NCBI GenBank assembly: GCA_905182985.1
Contig: CAJJDN010000089.1
Location: 375,404 to 439,403 of the forward strand
Direction of reading: 5' to 3'
Source: Paramecium sonneborni
Lineage: Eukaryota > Ciliophora > Oligohymenophorea > Peniculida > Parameciidae
Length of the DNA: 64,000 nt
The notes under the pieces were generated by a model, which was given only the letters and a program-made list of their open reading frames with translations, ran no database searches and was not told the origin of the DNA. Below, piece after piece: positions 1-13,537 of this stretch. Both the position numbers and the translations under genes were made by a program. The stretch's first letter is position 1, and each line of letters opens with the position of its first letter.

Positions 1-3000
1 GAGAAGTTTAAAAACATTATTAAATCTCATAATTGGGGAAATGAATAATCCTTCTATTTCTAGTCCTTTTATAATAATTTAACAGTTTTGAATATGTATT
101 ACAGCATTATTTTATCCACTTATTTCTGCCATCTCAACTTCACTTAAAGTTTCTAAATTTGAGAAATATTATCTCCATTTATCTTCACTTTAAAAGATCA
201 ATAAATTTTACAGAATTAAAAAGTTATTACGTAAATTTTTTGGAGAAAATTGCACATAAAAAAACTAATTCATAAGAGAAATACAATTTAAAATCTGAAT
301 ATTTTAAAATGAAATTTAATTTTGAATTTATGAGGAAATTATTGATAGTATAGAAGCTGCCATTCTATTTAAAACATTTGAAAACAGTGAATTTGTTATA
401 TGAAGATTTAATAAACTATTTTAAGCATTTATACTTATGCAACCTGAACTATTTGTAATTAATTAGATAACATTTTAAATAGATTAAATTTGGATTTAAT
501 TTAATTTAATTAATCCTTCGTTAATGGTATTAATTTCAAAAATGCTACTTTTCTGAGCTAGAATGTTTTCAAAAGTGCAGTTTTAACAAAAAAAATTTGA
601 TGCTGTTATAGAGCATGCACCTGCAAAATTTTGAATTTATAGTATTTAAAAAATTAATATGTTCAAGTCTTCTTGATTAATATTATGATCTAAATCAATA
701 TCATAATACTTTTGCCATAATTCCTAAGTTAATAAATTATGATTAATAATTGTTAAGTTAATCATATAAATCTTATTAGAAATTATATTAAAAAAAGAAT
801 TTGTAGAGTTGGTAAATGCATTATTTTAACTTTTTAGGTTTACAATTGATACAGAGCCTACTGCAGAAGTTATTAACATTAAACTTGCAGCATTTTTTAA
901 AGAACTGTCTGCTTGAGAATGCACAAAGTTTTCTATAAAATTAAGATTCTCCAAATTTATTGTTAATTCAATTTCAGCATGAATACTTAATAATGACATC
1001 AAATTAATTTATTCTCTTGACAATTGTAGATTCTCTTTAAATACAATATTCGAAATAGAAATTAATCCTTATGACTATTCTTGATATCCTCTACTTGAAC
1101 TTATATCTATAAATGATGAATCAACACTAAACTCTTTTATTATTTAAACATCAAGAATTTCTAATGAAAAGAATCCAATTATTCTGAAAAGTTGATTATT
1201 TTACTTGATTAAATTATGACAGCCGATTTATAAAGGTACTCTCATACTTTATATTTTATTTTCATATAAAATATTCTAAATAAATATTTTTTTTGTTTCA
1301 TATATTTTGAAAATTATCAAATCATTAACATTTCTAATAGTTGTATTATAAATATTTAATGACTCACATGATATTACAAAAAGAACCATTTCATTATTAG
1401 TACTATCTAATTTATAATTATCTTCTAAGTAAATTAATGATAAATCTAAAAAGTAATTGTTTAATTTATTTGAATATAAGAACAAAAAACTGGTATCTTG
1501 AAATGAATTTTATTACAAAAATAAATTAGTAATTTTAATTTTAGCTTCTTAAAAACTTAGACTCTATAGCAAAATCAATGTTTATGATTCAATAAAATTA
1601 TTTTCAAATATATAGGAATTATTTAAAGTTAAATGATAGTTAAATGATATTAAATTTGAAGTAAATAGATTATTCTTGCTAAAGTTAAAATTCGTTAAAC
1701 TTATTTAAACTAAATTGGCATTTTTAATAAAATATGAATGATTAAATACATTATTTTGAATTTTTAAATTATAAATATTTAAAAATGTTATATCTCTTAG
1801 GTTGTTAAAAAACATAAAAATTGAAGAATTCTAAAATTCACATTATTCTATAATTAACTCCTCAATTAAAATATCAAATTTGTTGTTTCCAAATTAAAAT
1901 AAGTTGGAGTCTTCGAAAAAACATCCTTAAATCAGTAGTTTATTAATTGTAATTAATCCATTTTATTGATATACATCTAAATTTAGAATTGAAGAATTAA
2001 TAAAGATGGAATTATAAATGGAAAAATTATTGGATACAATATTACCAAATAATTCATTTTAAAACAAAGATTGAACACTTGTAATATTGCATGAATTAAA
2101 AGCAAAATTAATTAATTTTAAATCCACTTTACTATTATTATTCTTTATGATAAATTATTGTGAATTTCTAAATTAAATGGCTAAATTTTAAAATTCTATT
2201 TTATCAAAATAACTAATCTCAATCGAATAGAGAGTACTCAATATTATATTATCAACAGAAGTCATTAAAAAATACATATTGCGAAGTGAAAATATCTTTG
2301 ACTTTAAGAAATTTGAAATAGATAAAACATTTCTAATTCCGCAAAATTATTCAAAAATTTAAAATTGAATAACAATTGTTATTGCATCTATTCCCATTTG
2401 ATTACAATACTTTATATTGATACCATAGTCGAAACCAAATGGCCAAAATACAAAGTAACCTCCGCAATAAGTAATTTTCACATGATACTTAATTTAATTA
2501 AGACAATTAGATTAAAAGCAATATTTAGTTGTTTGTGAATAGGAATCATAAATAATGTTAGGAGTATTAATAGGTTTCAAACATTTTTTTGTAAACATTT
2601 TATTGGTTTCATTTAAGACAAAACTAGGTTATAAATTCTAATTTTTGATAAGAATTATAAATTACTTAAATTTCTTCAGGAGTTCTACTATAGCAAATTT
2701 AGCATAATTATGAACATTCTGAACATTATCCATTTTCTAGATCTCGAATAGGTTATTAATGATAATTTAAAGGACATCTTTAACAATAAGGTCCATCAGC
2801 ATTAATTGAACATTATAAACATGAAGGTTCACAAAATTTTTCACATTTTAAATTTAAAAAATATTTATAATCTGAATAGCATTCTACGATCATTGCTTAA
2901 ATTTATGAGTTAAATTCTGATTTAGGATAAAAATATTTGTTTGGTAAATATTGCATCATAAAACTTTGAATTCTTTGAACCCAACCATCTTTTAAATTTA

Positions 3001-5501
3001 AATCACCTTCAATAACAATTTTAGAATTTGTTAATTCGTTTTTATAACAATCTCCATTTATTATAGAACTTGTGTAACCTTCTTAACATATGATGCATTT
3101 TAGTGTTGATTCAGCCGATAACAAACATTATATGCAATTATTTAAATACTTTTAACAATTTATAATCTCTGGGGCGATATTGAAATCATCAATTTAAGAT
3201 AATGTACAAATTTCCTTATCATTATAATTAATAAAGGATCTTAAACAATTTTCAATTTAAGGTTTCTGATCAATACATTCACCTGTATTAAAATTAAATA
3301 TAAAGTTTTCTTCACAAAGTGCACATCCAACTTTAACTTCTTCTTCTTCATCATCATTAAATATCTCAAAATTTTTATACAATGTATTTTTATAAAGATT
3401 ATTAGGTTAGTATTCAAAACAATATTTGCAATTATTTATTGGACATTAAGAACATTTTTTCTTAGAATTTAAATATAAAGGAAAATCACAATAAGTTGAT
3501 AAACTAGGCTAATCTTTTCTTATACATTCATCATTAATCAATACATGTGTATAATAACATTTAAGACATCGATGACCTTGAATAGATAAATAGCATTTTT
3601 TGCATGATTAAATTAAACATTTATAACAATTAAAGTTTATCTAATTAGAAGTGTCTTGACAAAAAGATTTAAAATTTAAATTGTGATACAAATAATCTAA
3701 ATACTAATCTTCTAGGCTTAAGAAATTATTTTCAAAGCAAAATAAGCATAAAGTGACTTCAGTTCCATCTAGTAAAAAATATGAAGTTTATTAATAGATT
3801 AATTATTGAGTACCTCCTTAATTATCAAAGTAAAGATCTTAATAACAGTAAGGCTTTTTATACCATTCCTTTGGATTATTTAAGCATTATAAACAACTAA
3901 TTTTATTTTCTCTTATCATTGAAGGACTAAAATAATTTAAAAATAACAATTTACCACATGAAACATTCTCCTTCATATTCAAAATATCCATATTAACAAA
4001 GGTTATCATCTTATTTTTCTCCTAGTATTAATTCAAAGTTTGAATCAAGGTAAGTTTAACACGTTTTTTCATCAACAGAATTATATGGACATACACACAC
4101 TTTTTATTCAGGTATATAGATTCTTTATGATTCCTCTGAACAAGATAAACAATTATACATTGTTGGGCCATCACAATCTTAACAACTATAATGGCAATTT
4201 TGCTATTAAAATAATTGATCACAATTCTATAATACTAAGTTTTTCACATCTATGTTTAAATAGTTTGGAGCGGATTAAAGTAGATTCCCATATTATAATT
4301 TAAGTTGAATTATATGAAATTATTTAACATTAAATTAAACATTATACTCATATATGTTATCTTTATCATAAAATTTAACTACAATTTTCAATAAATCCTA
4401 TTATAAATTAACAAAAACATTATGCCATACTTTTATAGAATTCTTAATTAAAAGCTCTTTTTATATAATAAAAGGATCATCTGAAAAATCAATAGAAATA
4501 ACTGGAAAAGCATAACTATATGTTGTTACCAATATTTTATTCTCATTAGACGATAGATAATAGCTCATTTAAAAAGGTTATAGATTTTTATTGGAAAGAG
4601 AGTTTTCAAAATTCGCTGATAACATAATTAATTTATAGACAAACTCATTAGCAGATGAAATAATATCATTAATCTTAAACCATCCTGATAAAATAAAGGA
4701 ATCACAATTTGTATTTTATGAAATATAAATTTTCTTATCCAATTTATTAATTTGAAAGTCCTCTATTTAAAAGTTTTCAGTCACTTTACAATAACATTTT
4801 CCATAAATATTATAATCGTTTGTAGCTAATGCAATCAAATCAATATCAAATTTTAACTTTTTTATGGCTAACTTTTATATCATAATAAAGCCGGGAAAAT
4901 ACGTAAACTTTTAAATTGTTTTTGTAGATGGTATAGGTATTTATGAATTTGTTACTACCAAATCCCCTCCAAATCTTAACACTATCTTTGTATCTCTGAA
5001 AGGCATTTTTATTTATTTAATTTCATGAACTCGAATTTTATTTTCCTAAATTATTATGATTTCAAATCGATATTACGCAGGCCATTCAATAATTTCTAAA
5101 AAATACCAAATGTTTTCATATTGAAAAGCATCTATACTAATTTCAAATTTGAATATTTTATCATTCTCATTCATAAATTCAACTGTCTTCTAAATTGTTT
5201 AAGAGTTATATTCTAAGTAATCATAATATATAAGATTCAAATTTTGAGAGGATTTGCCAACTATATTATGTATATGGTAATAGTTGCTGTCAAACAATCC
5301 TATAGAACCAACTTAAGAAATAATGCTTAGAGGATTATATTTAGACCATATTCCATAGATAAAGCAATCATTTTCGTTAAAATCATCATCTTTAAATTCA
5401 AATTCTTATTAATAGAATTAGTAATATGGATTCAACTATATCATTTAAGACAAGATCTAATTAAAAATCATTTAAAGAACTAAGTAAAACCAAATGGCCA
5501 T
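1..5501 (-). CDS. giant secreted Cys-rich and beta-helix-like surface protein, 3' end beyond window
   Basis: Read with TAA/TAG as Gln, one frame runs from the ATG at 5501 to base 1 without TGA once two 28-nt GT...AG introns (3927-3954 and 2638-2665) are removed. This gives about 1815 codons, with the stop lying outside the window. The protein starts with a signal-peptide-like stretch (MAIWFYLVLQMIFNQ). It continues with an N-terminal globular region of about 420 residues containing a WSKYNPLS motif. A long Cys-rich region follows, with many CxxC pairs of the growth-factor-receptor/furin-like style. The last ~850 residues are Asn/Ile/Phe-rich with loosely repeated N-x-F and N-x-T steps, suggestive of a right-handed parallel beta-helix. 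Proteins of this build are common at ciliate surfaces; the function is unknown. The frame is intact, so it is probably a live gene. Domain names are inference from pattern only. Confidence 0.85.
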
Positions 5502-6398
5502 GATTATTTATTTATTTATATAAAATAAATTTATTTAAAATATTGATTTATTTAAAGTTCTATTACTAACAGAAATTAACAATAATGTTAGAATGGAATA
5601 ACAAATAATAGTAACAAAAATTATTCAATTTTAGAAAAACATAAATAAATTTATTAATCTGATTAAATTAACCCTGATTTTATTTTTTTTTCCTTAATCA
5701 AAATGTTTTAATAGTTTAAGATAAATTTAAAGATTTTTTTATGGAAGAATTGGAACTAAAGTTTAAAAATTCTAAGAAAGTAATGCTTTTCAATCATTTG
5801 CTTAAATAAACCTGAACTAAAATTCAAATTTAATATTTTAAGTTATTTTATTTCTTTTTCTTATGTATACAAAGTATACTTTATTAATAGTAAATAGAAT
5901 ATTATTTTGTACATATTATTTTATATTCTAAGCGTCTAAAACATTTTCTAGCTAAATACTATTCTAAATAATGACTATTTTATTTATTACTTATAGTGTA
6001 TAAGTTATTTTCGAAAATAAATAAGCTTACTCAATAACCTTCACACTAAATTCAATAAATAAATAAATAATTTATTTATTAATCAATTGAATGAATAATT
6101 AGAGTTGATCCAATCATCCTAATGAAATCTATATATTAAAATTTTATATAGAACAAAATTTAAAATTTAAAATTAATTAATTAAATATTTATTTATCTTT
6201 TATATATTTAATATTCACTATTAATTTTGTTTTAAATTATGCACTAAAACCCCAGTTAATACAATAGTCTTATGCATTTAATTTCTAATGTCGCTTATAA
6301 AAAAGCTTAAAATAGACATGATCTAGAAAATTTAATAGGATTTCGAACTTTCAAATCAGCGAATTAATATTAAAGAAAAATATTTCCTCTTCTTCAAA
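5502..6398. other. intergenic, divergent promoter region
   Basis: About 0.9 kb of very AT-rich DNA between two divergently read genes. It holds homopolymer runs and TTTATT/AATAAA-like strings but no frame with protein-like composition. Promoters of both neighbours must lie here. No specific element can be named. Confidence 0.5.
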
Positions 6399-8655
6399 AT
6401 GAATACTATTAGTCAATTTAAAGAGATTTAAGAAGTTGTCAACGAAGTTTAATAGAAAGAAATAGCTATCCCATAGTTTTGAAAATTAAAATCTGCGAAA
6501 ATGAATATGAAGGATACAAATTTAAAATTCTAGAAGAAATAGAAACAAAAGATAAAAAGAATAAGTTATTATGGAAATATAGACACTATGCAGATTATTT
6601 AATTTTCAAAGAGTCATCTTAATATATAGGAGCAATTTACATTTAAGATCCTAATAATCTAGAATATTTTTCTTCCTTAGCAATTATTAATTAAAAAGGA
6701 GAAAATTAATATTTATTACTTCCAAATAACATAGCATTAATTTTTCCTGTAGGTATATTTGATTACATAACTAATGTCTATTTCCAACCAATCAGTCCAA
6801 TAAGTGCTTATCAAACTGAAGCAAATATCCTTTTTTAATTAGAAAATTGTCCTTATTATAAGTTGATCCTATAACCTATTGAAGATCTTAATGAAATTCA
6901 ACCTTCAGATTTTGCTATCAAAGTTAGAGAATAGCAACAGTATTATTTTGAAAATGAAACATTTAAGAAATAATTTAACAAAGAATAATTACAAGCAATC
7001 TATCATTCTTTAAATTTTAAGAAAAGAGTAAATTATTTTATTATTTTAGATTACCATAATAAATGGACCTCCTGGCACTGGAAAAACCTAAACAATTATC
7101 GGAATAATATCAATTATGGCAGAATTGCTTGATTTTGAAGAAAATAAAAAAAAAGGAGCAATTCTAATTTTAGCTAAATCAAATAGTGTGGTTAATGATT
7201 TAGTAAGAAAAATTAACAAGAACACTTAAGAGAAAGATTCAATAATTTATTGTTTTGATTATAAACCCGAATTTTTAAAAGTTATTCGATTTGGAAGACC
7301 AAGCTTATGTGATCAAGATATAGCTAAACTTAGTTTAGAAATCTAAGCTTAGAATGAATTCTTTTAACAATTCTCTTAATAAATTGGAGAAATAGAAAAA
7401 CTTTATATAACAGAATCTATTAAATAAATATTGTAATAAAAATAACTTGATAATTACCAAGAGTATTTGGAATTCACCTAATAATAAATAACTTTGATTT
7501 CATTATTAAGTTATATTGAGGATCTGAACAGATACAGTGTGAATCGAATTATACTAAATGCATATGGTAATTTCTATCATCAATTATCATAATTTTGGAA
7601 ATAAAATAAAGATAAATACGATAAGATTGAATAATAATTTTTAAGCTAAGTAAAATATATTAAAAAACCATTAGAGTCATATCATAGTATCGACCTTAAA
7701 TAGTTGTACAAACTAATGCTTGACTTAATATTTTTAGAATGTGAATTTTCGAATGTGTATAGTTGATGAAGCACCAACAGCTTTAGAACCATCTTTATTG
7801 ATACCTTTGGTCAAATATACTAATATTGAAAAAATAGTATTGCTTGGCGATATAAATTAACTTAGTCCAATTGTTGTGGCTAAAGATTCGAAAAATCTTG
7901 GTTATAATCGCTCTTTATTCTAAAGATTATCAGAAGGTTTAAATAAAAGTACTTTCCAATTGATTTATTAATACAGATAGATGAATAACTTAGCTGAAAT
8001 TACTTCATAATTATTTTACAAAAATTCACTTAGGAATGGCAATTAAATTTAATAATTCCCAGATTGGATATCCTAAAAAGTATCTTATAATAGAAATAGA
8101 CTGTTTTTTAGTGCTCCGTCTTAAACAGAAACAATGGTGGAGACAAGTAGAAAGAATGATTTTGAATGTTGTGCCATTGTTAAACTAATTAAATATTTGT
8201 TACATGATCTTGATATTAAAAACCATTAAAAAGGAATTACTATTATTAGTGGTTATTCAGCATAAAAGCATAATTTATTTAAAAGTTTGCATAATGAAAT
8301 ATTTCAAGTAAAAAAAGATTAAAAAGGCTATAATAAAATAATTAGATTAAGTGATTTGATTGAGTTAGATACAGTTGACTCTTTTTAAGGGAAAGAAAAT
8401 GATATCATTATATTATCTCTTGTACGATCAAATAAATAAGCAGGTTTTTTAACTGACAAAAAGAGGACAAATGTTGCGTTATCTAGAGCAAAATATTGCC
8501 AATATATATTTGGAACTTATTAAACAATGTCAAGGAATCTATTAAATTGGAATAAAGTGTTTAAATTGCTTGAGCCAAAAAATGAGATAATAAATTATAC
8601 ATAAGAAGATTTAGACAATCCTAATTTCTTTGAATAAACATTAAAATTAGAATGA
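6399..8655 (+). CDS. SF1 helicase, UPF1/SMUBP-like, frame broken at two points
   Basis: This is an ATP-dependent RNA/DNA helicase of superfamily 1. The ordered motifs are easy to read. Motif I NGPPGTGKT lies just after a 22-nt intron (7028-7049). Motif II CIVDEAPTALEP follows near 7760, motif III GDINQLSPIV near 7850, and YQYRQMNNLAE near 7970. Motif V DTVDSFQGKEND and motif VI RTNVALSRAKY close the core near 8360-8500. The stop is TGA at 8653. Two problems appear. The N-terminal frame from ATG 6399 meets TGA after 27 codons, while the conserved downstream frame (CENEYEGYKFKILEE) is offset by one base near 6471. A second offset sits just before motif II near 7745; a 22-nt GTG...TAG intron is a weaker alternative explanation there. 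All catalytic motifs survive, so decay, if real, is recent. Confidence 0.85.
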
Positions 8656-8707
8656 ATTTATATTAAAGAGTATTTTTTATTTCATATAATATATTAATTT
8701 GATTATT

Positions 8708-9960
8708 TCAATTCTTAGCTCCTTTTTGGATTAATGCTTTAAAAGATTATAATTCTTTATATCTTGTAATTGCTGTAAATTTTTCAAATGTTTCCTTTTC
8801 TCCTTTTTTTATATAAATTTCTATATTTTGTGTAATAACAAGAAATTCAAGGTTGAATGGATGGTAATTAAGATCTTAAATTTTTTAAAATGATTCAATT
8901 TTTAAACTTTATTTTTCATCTACTATAATTTTTATAATGTTATTAAATAAATATCTTCCTTAGAAAATTTAATAAGATTGATTTCTTAAATTTATTATTA
9001 AGCTTCTTATTAAATCTTATTCTCATTTTCAATTTTCAAATAGAAATTTCCTTTTCTAAAACAAAAGCAAGATATTAACCTGATAAATAAAAGTCGAAGA
9101 TTTACTTTCAAAGTAAAATTAGTTAAGTTTTTAATACTATTGTTTTTCAAGATCAAATTTTATTTAATAAGTTATTTTAGATTCAATTAATAGACAATCA
9201 AGTTTTTTTTAAAATAAAACTAGTATTTTTCATTCTACTAATAATTTTTGATTTTAAGTCTAGTTTTAATATTTATAAATTTAAGTACATTACTTTAAAC
9301 ATTGAGTAATTCATTATTATTATTTGAAAAAATTCAATCAGTATTTTGTTTTGTAAAACAATTAAAATTTTACAAGATCAATAACTTGATTATCTTCTAC
9401 TTAGTTTTCTTAACAAAAACCAAAACTACCTATATACTTGTTATTTAAATTCAGAAAAAATAATTTCTAAAAGGGGAAAACACAATGCTGTTGATTAAAA
9501 TATCCTTATAAATTTTGATTCTAAGCTGTTTTAATGATTGCAAGAATCTATATTCCCAACTATTACTTAATATTGTTAATATTAATAACTACTAGTGGCT
9601 AAAAATTTTATATTAAAACAAAATTCTAATTTTAATTTACCTAAATTCTAAATTTTATTTGGTTTTTCTATCTGTTGTTTAACTGATCATAATAATTGAT
9701 TCCTTTGAACAATCATCTTAATTACAATTGGCATATACAACAGCTATTAAATTCTAATCTTTAGAAATTACTAAAATTTCTGAACACATAAAATTATTTG
9801 GAATAATTTTAATGGATAATTCATAATTTTTTGGTGACTCATATGTAAAATTTCTCTAATGGATTATTAGATGTGAAACTATCATCGGAAGAATTGGAAT
9901 TTAGAGGATTATTTCCTAAAAATTAGTAAAATTATATGAAAATATGCAATTATTAAAATT
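8708..9960 (-). pseudogene. disrupted coding region, unknown
   Basis: Protein-like frames appear on the minus strand but not in one continuous frame. The 3' end is convincing: a frame ending TGA at 8708 reads NIEIYIKKGEKETFEKF and then TRYKELQSFKALIQKGAKN. Further 5', near 9700-9850, another stretch reads SPKNYELSIKIIPNNFM and then SEILVISKDQNLIAVVYAN. Joining them needs introns and at least one frameshift; a plausible 24-nt intron ends near 9055. No family is recognised. It is either a decayed gene or one whose introns I could not resolve. Confidence 0.35.
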
Positions 9961-10275
9961 GGTAACAATATTTTAATTACTTGAACTTTTAAACCATAAG
10001 CAATGATTATCAAAGTTATTTTTAAATTAATTCTAGAATTCACAAACAAAATTAAAAGTTTCTACCTTTTTAAATTTAGAATTTTAAATATTCACATTAT
10101 GTCACATATATTTAGTAGAATGATTTTGTTGAATTTTTGTCAAAATAAAAAACAATCTTCAAGTTATTTGAATTGTATTCTAGAATTTTGAATAAATGAA
10201 ATATAATTTTAAATTTTCTAATCATGATCATACTACTTAACATTTTTATTATATAATAAAAATATTAATTAAATT

Positions 10276-10836
10276 ATGTAGAATTTTCCTCAAGAAACTT
10301 ATACAAAAAATCAAACCTCTTTTGACTAAATAAAAAATAGCAATGAGCCTACAGGGAATCAAAACAATCAATAAGAACAAGAATATGGTGATGAACCTCA
10401 CAATAGGAAAATTTTGTAAAATGTCTAATATAAATATCCTATTATTAAAATTCGTTTTGCAAACAAATTGTTTTTCCTGTTTTTGATAACCTTTTTATGT
10501 GGAGTTTTGTGTTCTATATTGACCCTTATAAAATAAATTTCTATTCCATGTGAGATCGTTGAAATCCTCATGTAAAATTTACTTATAAATAATTTAAGTT
10601 TGCTAGACTATTTCTGTTTAGCATTGTAATACTATGTTTACTCAACATTTTATAGCTGGGGTCCAAATGAGAAAAAATTAAATTTTTTTTTAATTTGTTC
10701 ATATATTCTATTGATTCTAACTTTAGTTGGTTTGATTTGGTAAATTGAATATGGATTATCAATAGTAAGAATGTTGTCAAGTCTTATTTTTTGTCTATTT
10801 TACCAATTCGCATTAATAGATTATCAAAATAAATGA
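10276..10836 (+). CDS. small multi-pass membrane protein, unknown
   Basis: A clean 186-codon frame runs from ATG 10276 to TGA 10834-10836 with no intron. The first ~55 residues are polar and rich in Gln, Asn and Glu (NNQQEQEYGDEP). About four hydrophobic segments follow: residues ~58-80 (FFLFLITFLCGVLCSIL), a weaker one near 95-115, ~130-150 (FFLICSYILLILTLVG) and ~160-178 (LSSLIFCLFYQFALI). A WxP-containing loop lies in the middle. The family is not recognised; length and topology resemble small ciliate four-helix membrane proteins. It ends 362 bp from the convergent WD40 gene. Confidence 0.75.
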
Positions 10837-11198
10837 TCTTAATAATAAATATTATAAAACTTATTCAAAAAAACCAATTTTTTAAGCATTGATTTTGTTA
10901 AGTCATCTATTTGGTTATACCTTCCAAATAGATAAATTAATTAAAAAATGGGTTAAACTTTGAACTTAAATTAAATTTTCATTCTCAATTTCTCATATCA
11001 TTTCTAATTAATCAAATAAGTATTAATAGCAAGGTCTTGTTTTTTTGGAATATTGATTTAAGATAGAGAATATTTAGTAAGATGGGATAAGTAGAATTCA
11101 GAAGAAATTTAATATAAATATATATTTATTGATATTTTGAATCTATTATATTTTAATTAGGATTGTTTAATTTATTATACTTAATTTAATAGATTATT
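10837..11198. other. convergent intergenic spacer
   Basis: AT-rich spacer between the 3' ends of two convergent genes. Nothing coding is seen, and no terminator can be defined from sequence alone. Confidence 0.5.
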
Positions 11199-12227
11199 TC
11201 AATAAATATATTTTAACTCAAAAATATCAATTTAAAATTATATTAAGTCAGAAATCATTAAATATTTTCCATCTTTACTTATAAATGCAAAAATGAAACT
11301 TGAACTTTATTGATGATCTCGATATTTAATTACTTAATCTATAATTAATTTTCCTGAATTAACATTTAGATATTTGACTATATAAATATTGCATAAACCA
11401 ACAACCAAAAGAATCTACTTTTTTTAATCATAAAAAAATGGAAATGTTTCTGGTTTGAAAAAATGGATACATTCATTAATTAATAGATTGTCTGCAAATT
11501 AATAAATCAATATATCATCTTGTAAACTATATGTTTATAAATTTTATGCTTAACGAGAATATAAGACCATTTATTTTGAAGAAAAAATGAAACTATTGTT
11601 ATTGATGAAGCAAATTTTATTTATTTCTTAATCAACTTCAACTTGATATTAATTAATCCATAAATTTCCATTTTATTGCAGTATTAATATTTTTTTGTTG
11701 TCTCCTAAAACTATTAGTTTATTTCCTTCTTCATTGATTATTAGTTAAATAATTCTATCTGTTGGAACATATATTGTTTATTAACAGGGATTCTTTTTAG
11801 ATGAAAGTAACCAAATTTTAACAATACTATCCCAACTACTTGAAAATATTAGATTCTCATTAATAGGATGAATAGCTATGCAACAAATTGGGTTTTAGTG
11901 TTCTTCCAATTTTTTAATATATTTATTACTTCTTAAAAGAGTTGTTGACCATAGTATTAATGAATTTTAAGAACTAGAAATAAAGTAGGTTTTCTTGTTT
12001 AGGAAAGTTGATGTTGAAGATGCTAAAGAATCAGATTGAAGTAACTATAATTTATTAATTTTTCCATTTTTAAATGTATAAATAACAATAACAAAGAGTG
12101 AATCTATTAATAATATTGAATTGTCTTTATTTATAGCCATTCCTTTACAAAATTTTTTTAATCTAATTGAATTTTTAGGAATCAATTCAAAATTGCATTT
12201 CTTTTGATTTTTCTAGTTTTATTTCAT
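11199..12227 (-). CDS. WD40-repeat protein
   Basis: An uninterrupted frame runs from ATG 12227 to TGA 11199, 342 residues, with no intron. WD-type strands are visible: ISSSQNSLILWS, SSSWDSIVKIW near residue 140, then weaker repeats to ISKDGKYLMISD near the end. The start region (KNQKKCNFELIPKN) is unlike the long N-terminus of the 18161 gene. The repeats are degenerate; several lack the GH and WD dipeptides, so perhaps four to five of the seven blades can be recognised by eye. It belongs to the same loose family as the WD40 genes at 18161 and 56709 and the decayed one at 36840. The expected role is a protein-interaction scaffold in the cytosol; the partner is unknown. Confidence 0.8.
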
Positions 12228-12994
12228 TTATAAAATAATAATCAAATTAAAAATAAAAAATGATTCATATTTAGTTATGTAAATATGGGTAATATATTAG
12301 TTAATGTTTTGTTGTTATTATTTATTTTTAGATAATTAATGAATTAATTAATATAAATGTCTAGGAAATAAATTACTTTTAATTTAAATCTTAGTGATAA
12401 TTTCACTAATCTAAACTAAATTATGGATATTTTTAACCCCTTATTAATTCGGGGGCTACAGTCATCCAAGTATTGAATTTATTAGAATCCAAGATTAAGC
12501 AACATTTTTTATGATATAAATTATGAAGATTAAAATTTCGCATACACACTAATTTAGTCTTTCAATTCATAGAATTTACTCTAAATTCTATACAAATCTT
12601 ATGAAATAATTTTCTTCCTGATTTTGCAATTTGATTAATTTATACAAAAATTTTGAGTCACCTAAAGAATCTTGGAAAAACTTTATTCGCATAGTTCTTT
12701 TTTTATCTAGTATTATGATAATTCATGATAAAATAATTAAGATGAATATTAAATTTTTATCATAATTAAGAGAATCTATGAAAGTATATATAGGTATAAA
12801 TTTTAAATTATTTAAGTGAAAAAGAAATTCTCAAGATTTAAAAACAAAACAATTTGATTATAAAAACTCAATGGTAATAAATTTCTTTACAAAGTCAAAC
12901 ATTAATCGTATTTATTTTAAGTACTAAAATTTTATATAAATTTCTAAAGAAATGACATCAAAATTATTTACTAATAAATTTTTTATTAAATTAT
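12228..12994. other. intergenic, nothing recognised
   Basis: About 0.77 kb of AT-rich sequence between two minus-strand genes. It includes the 5' flank of the WD40 gene. No protein-like frame or RNA gene was recognised. Confidence 0.5.
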
Positions 12995-13537
12995 TCATTG
13001 TAATTTATTAACTTAGAATTTATAATAAGCTTCTGCCTTGATGAAATGCAAATTTGAATTATAGGTATTACCGGCTACATTAAGTATCCTAAATCCTGAC
13101 ACCATTTATTAGGGAAATGTTATAATAAATACACTTTTGGTAAAATCATTGTAAATCTAGGTTTCTTTGTTATCAAATATAATATAAATTTTAATCCTGT
13201 AGAGTCTGTTATCTCCATCCTAAAACCATATTTTTAAAGTGTTTAATTCTTAATTTTGTAATAAATCTAATTTTATCGAACTTCCTATTCCACACCATTA
13301 ATATACAGATAATATATAAATACTATCTTTAAGGCAGCTTCCATTATTTCCTCCATAAAAAACATTAGATATCTTAGATGAAATTAATGCTCCATTACCA
13401 ATATAGAGTACATTTTTATAATGTCCTCTAAGAATTGAATGCATTTTAAATTATCTTCTTAAACAAAATTAGTTTGCTATTAGGTTCATATTAAAAAGGA
13501 GAATCATAGTAACTATTGAAAAGAATTTATACGTCAT
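12995..13537 (-). CDS. small secreted protein with discoidin-like fold
   Basis: A continuous 180-residue frame runs from ATG 13537 to TGA 12995. The N-terminus (MTYKFFSIVTMILLFNMNL) is a good signal peptide. The mature part resembles the F5/8-type-C-like domain found in BTBD9-like proteins: GIGSSIKLDL, then a strand NTLKIWFQDGDNRLYRIKIY, and a C-terminal strand FRILNVAGNTYNSNLHFIKA. This would be an extracellular ligand- or carbohydrate-binding module standing alone, without a BTB domain. The assignment rests on the pattern of strands and conserved WxxDGDNR-like motif and is tentative. Confidence 0.6.
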
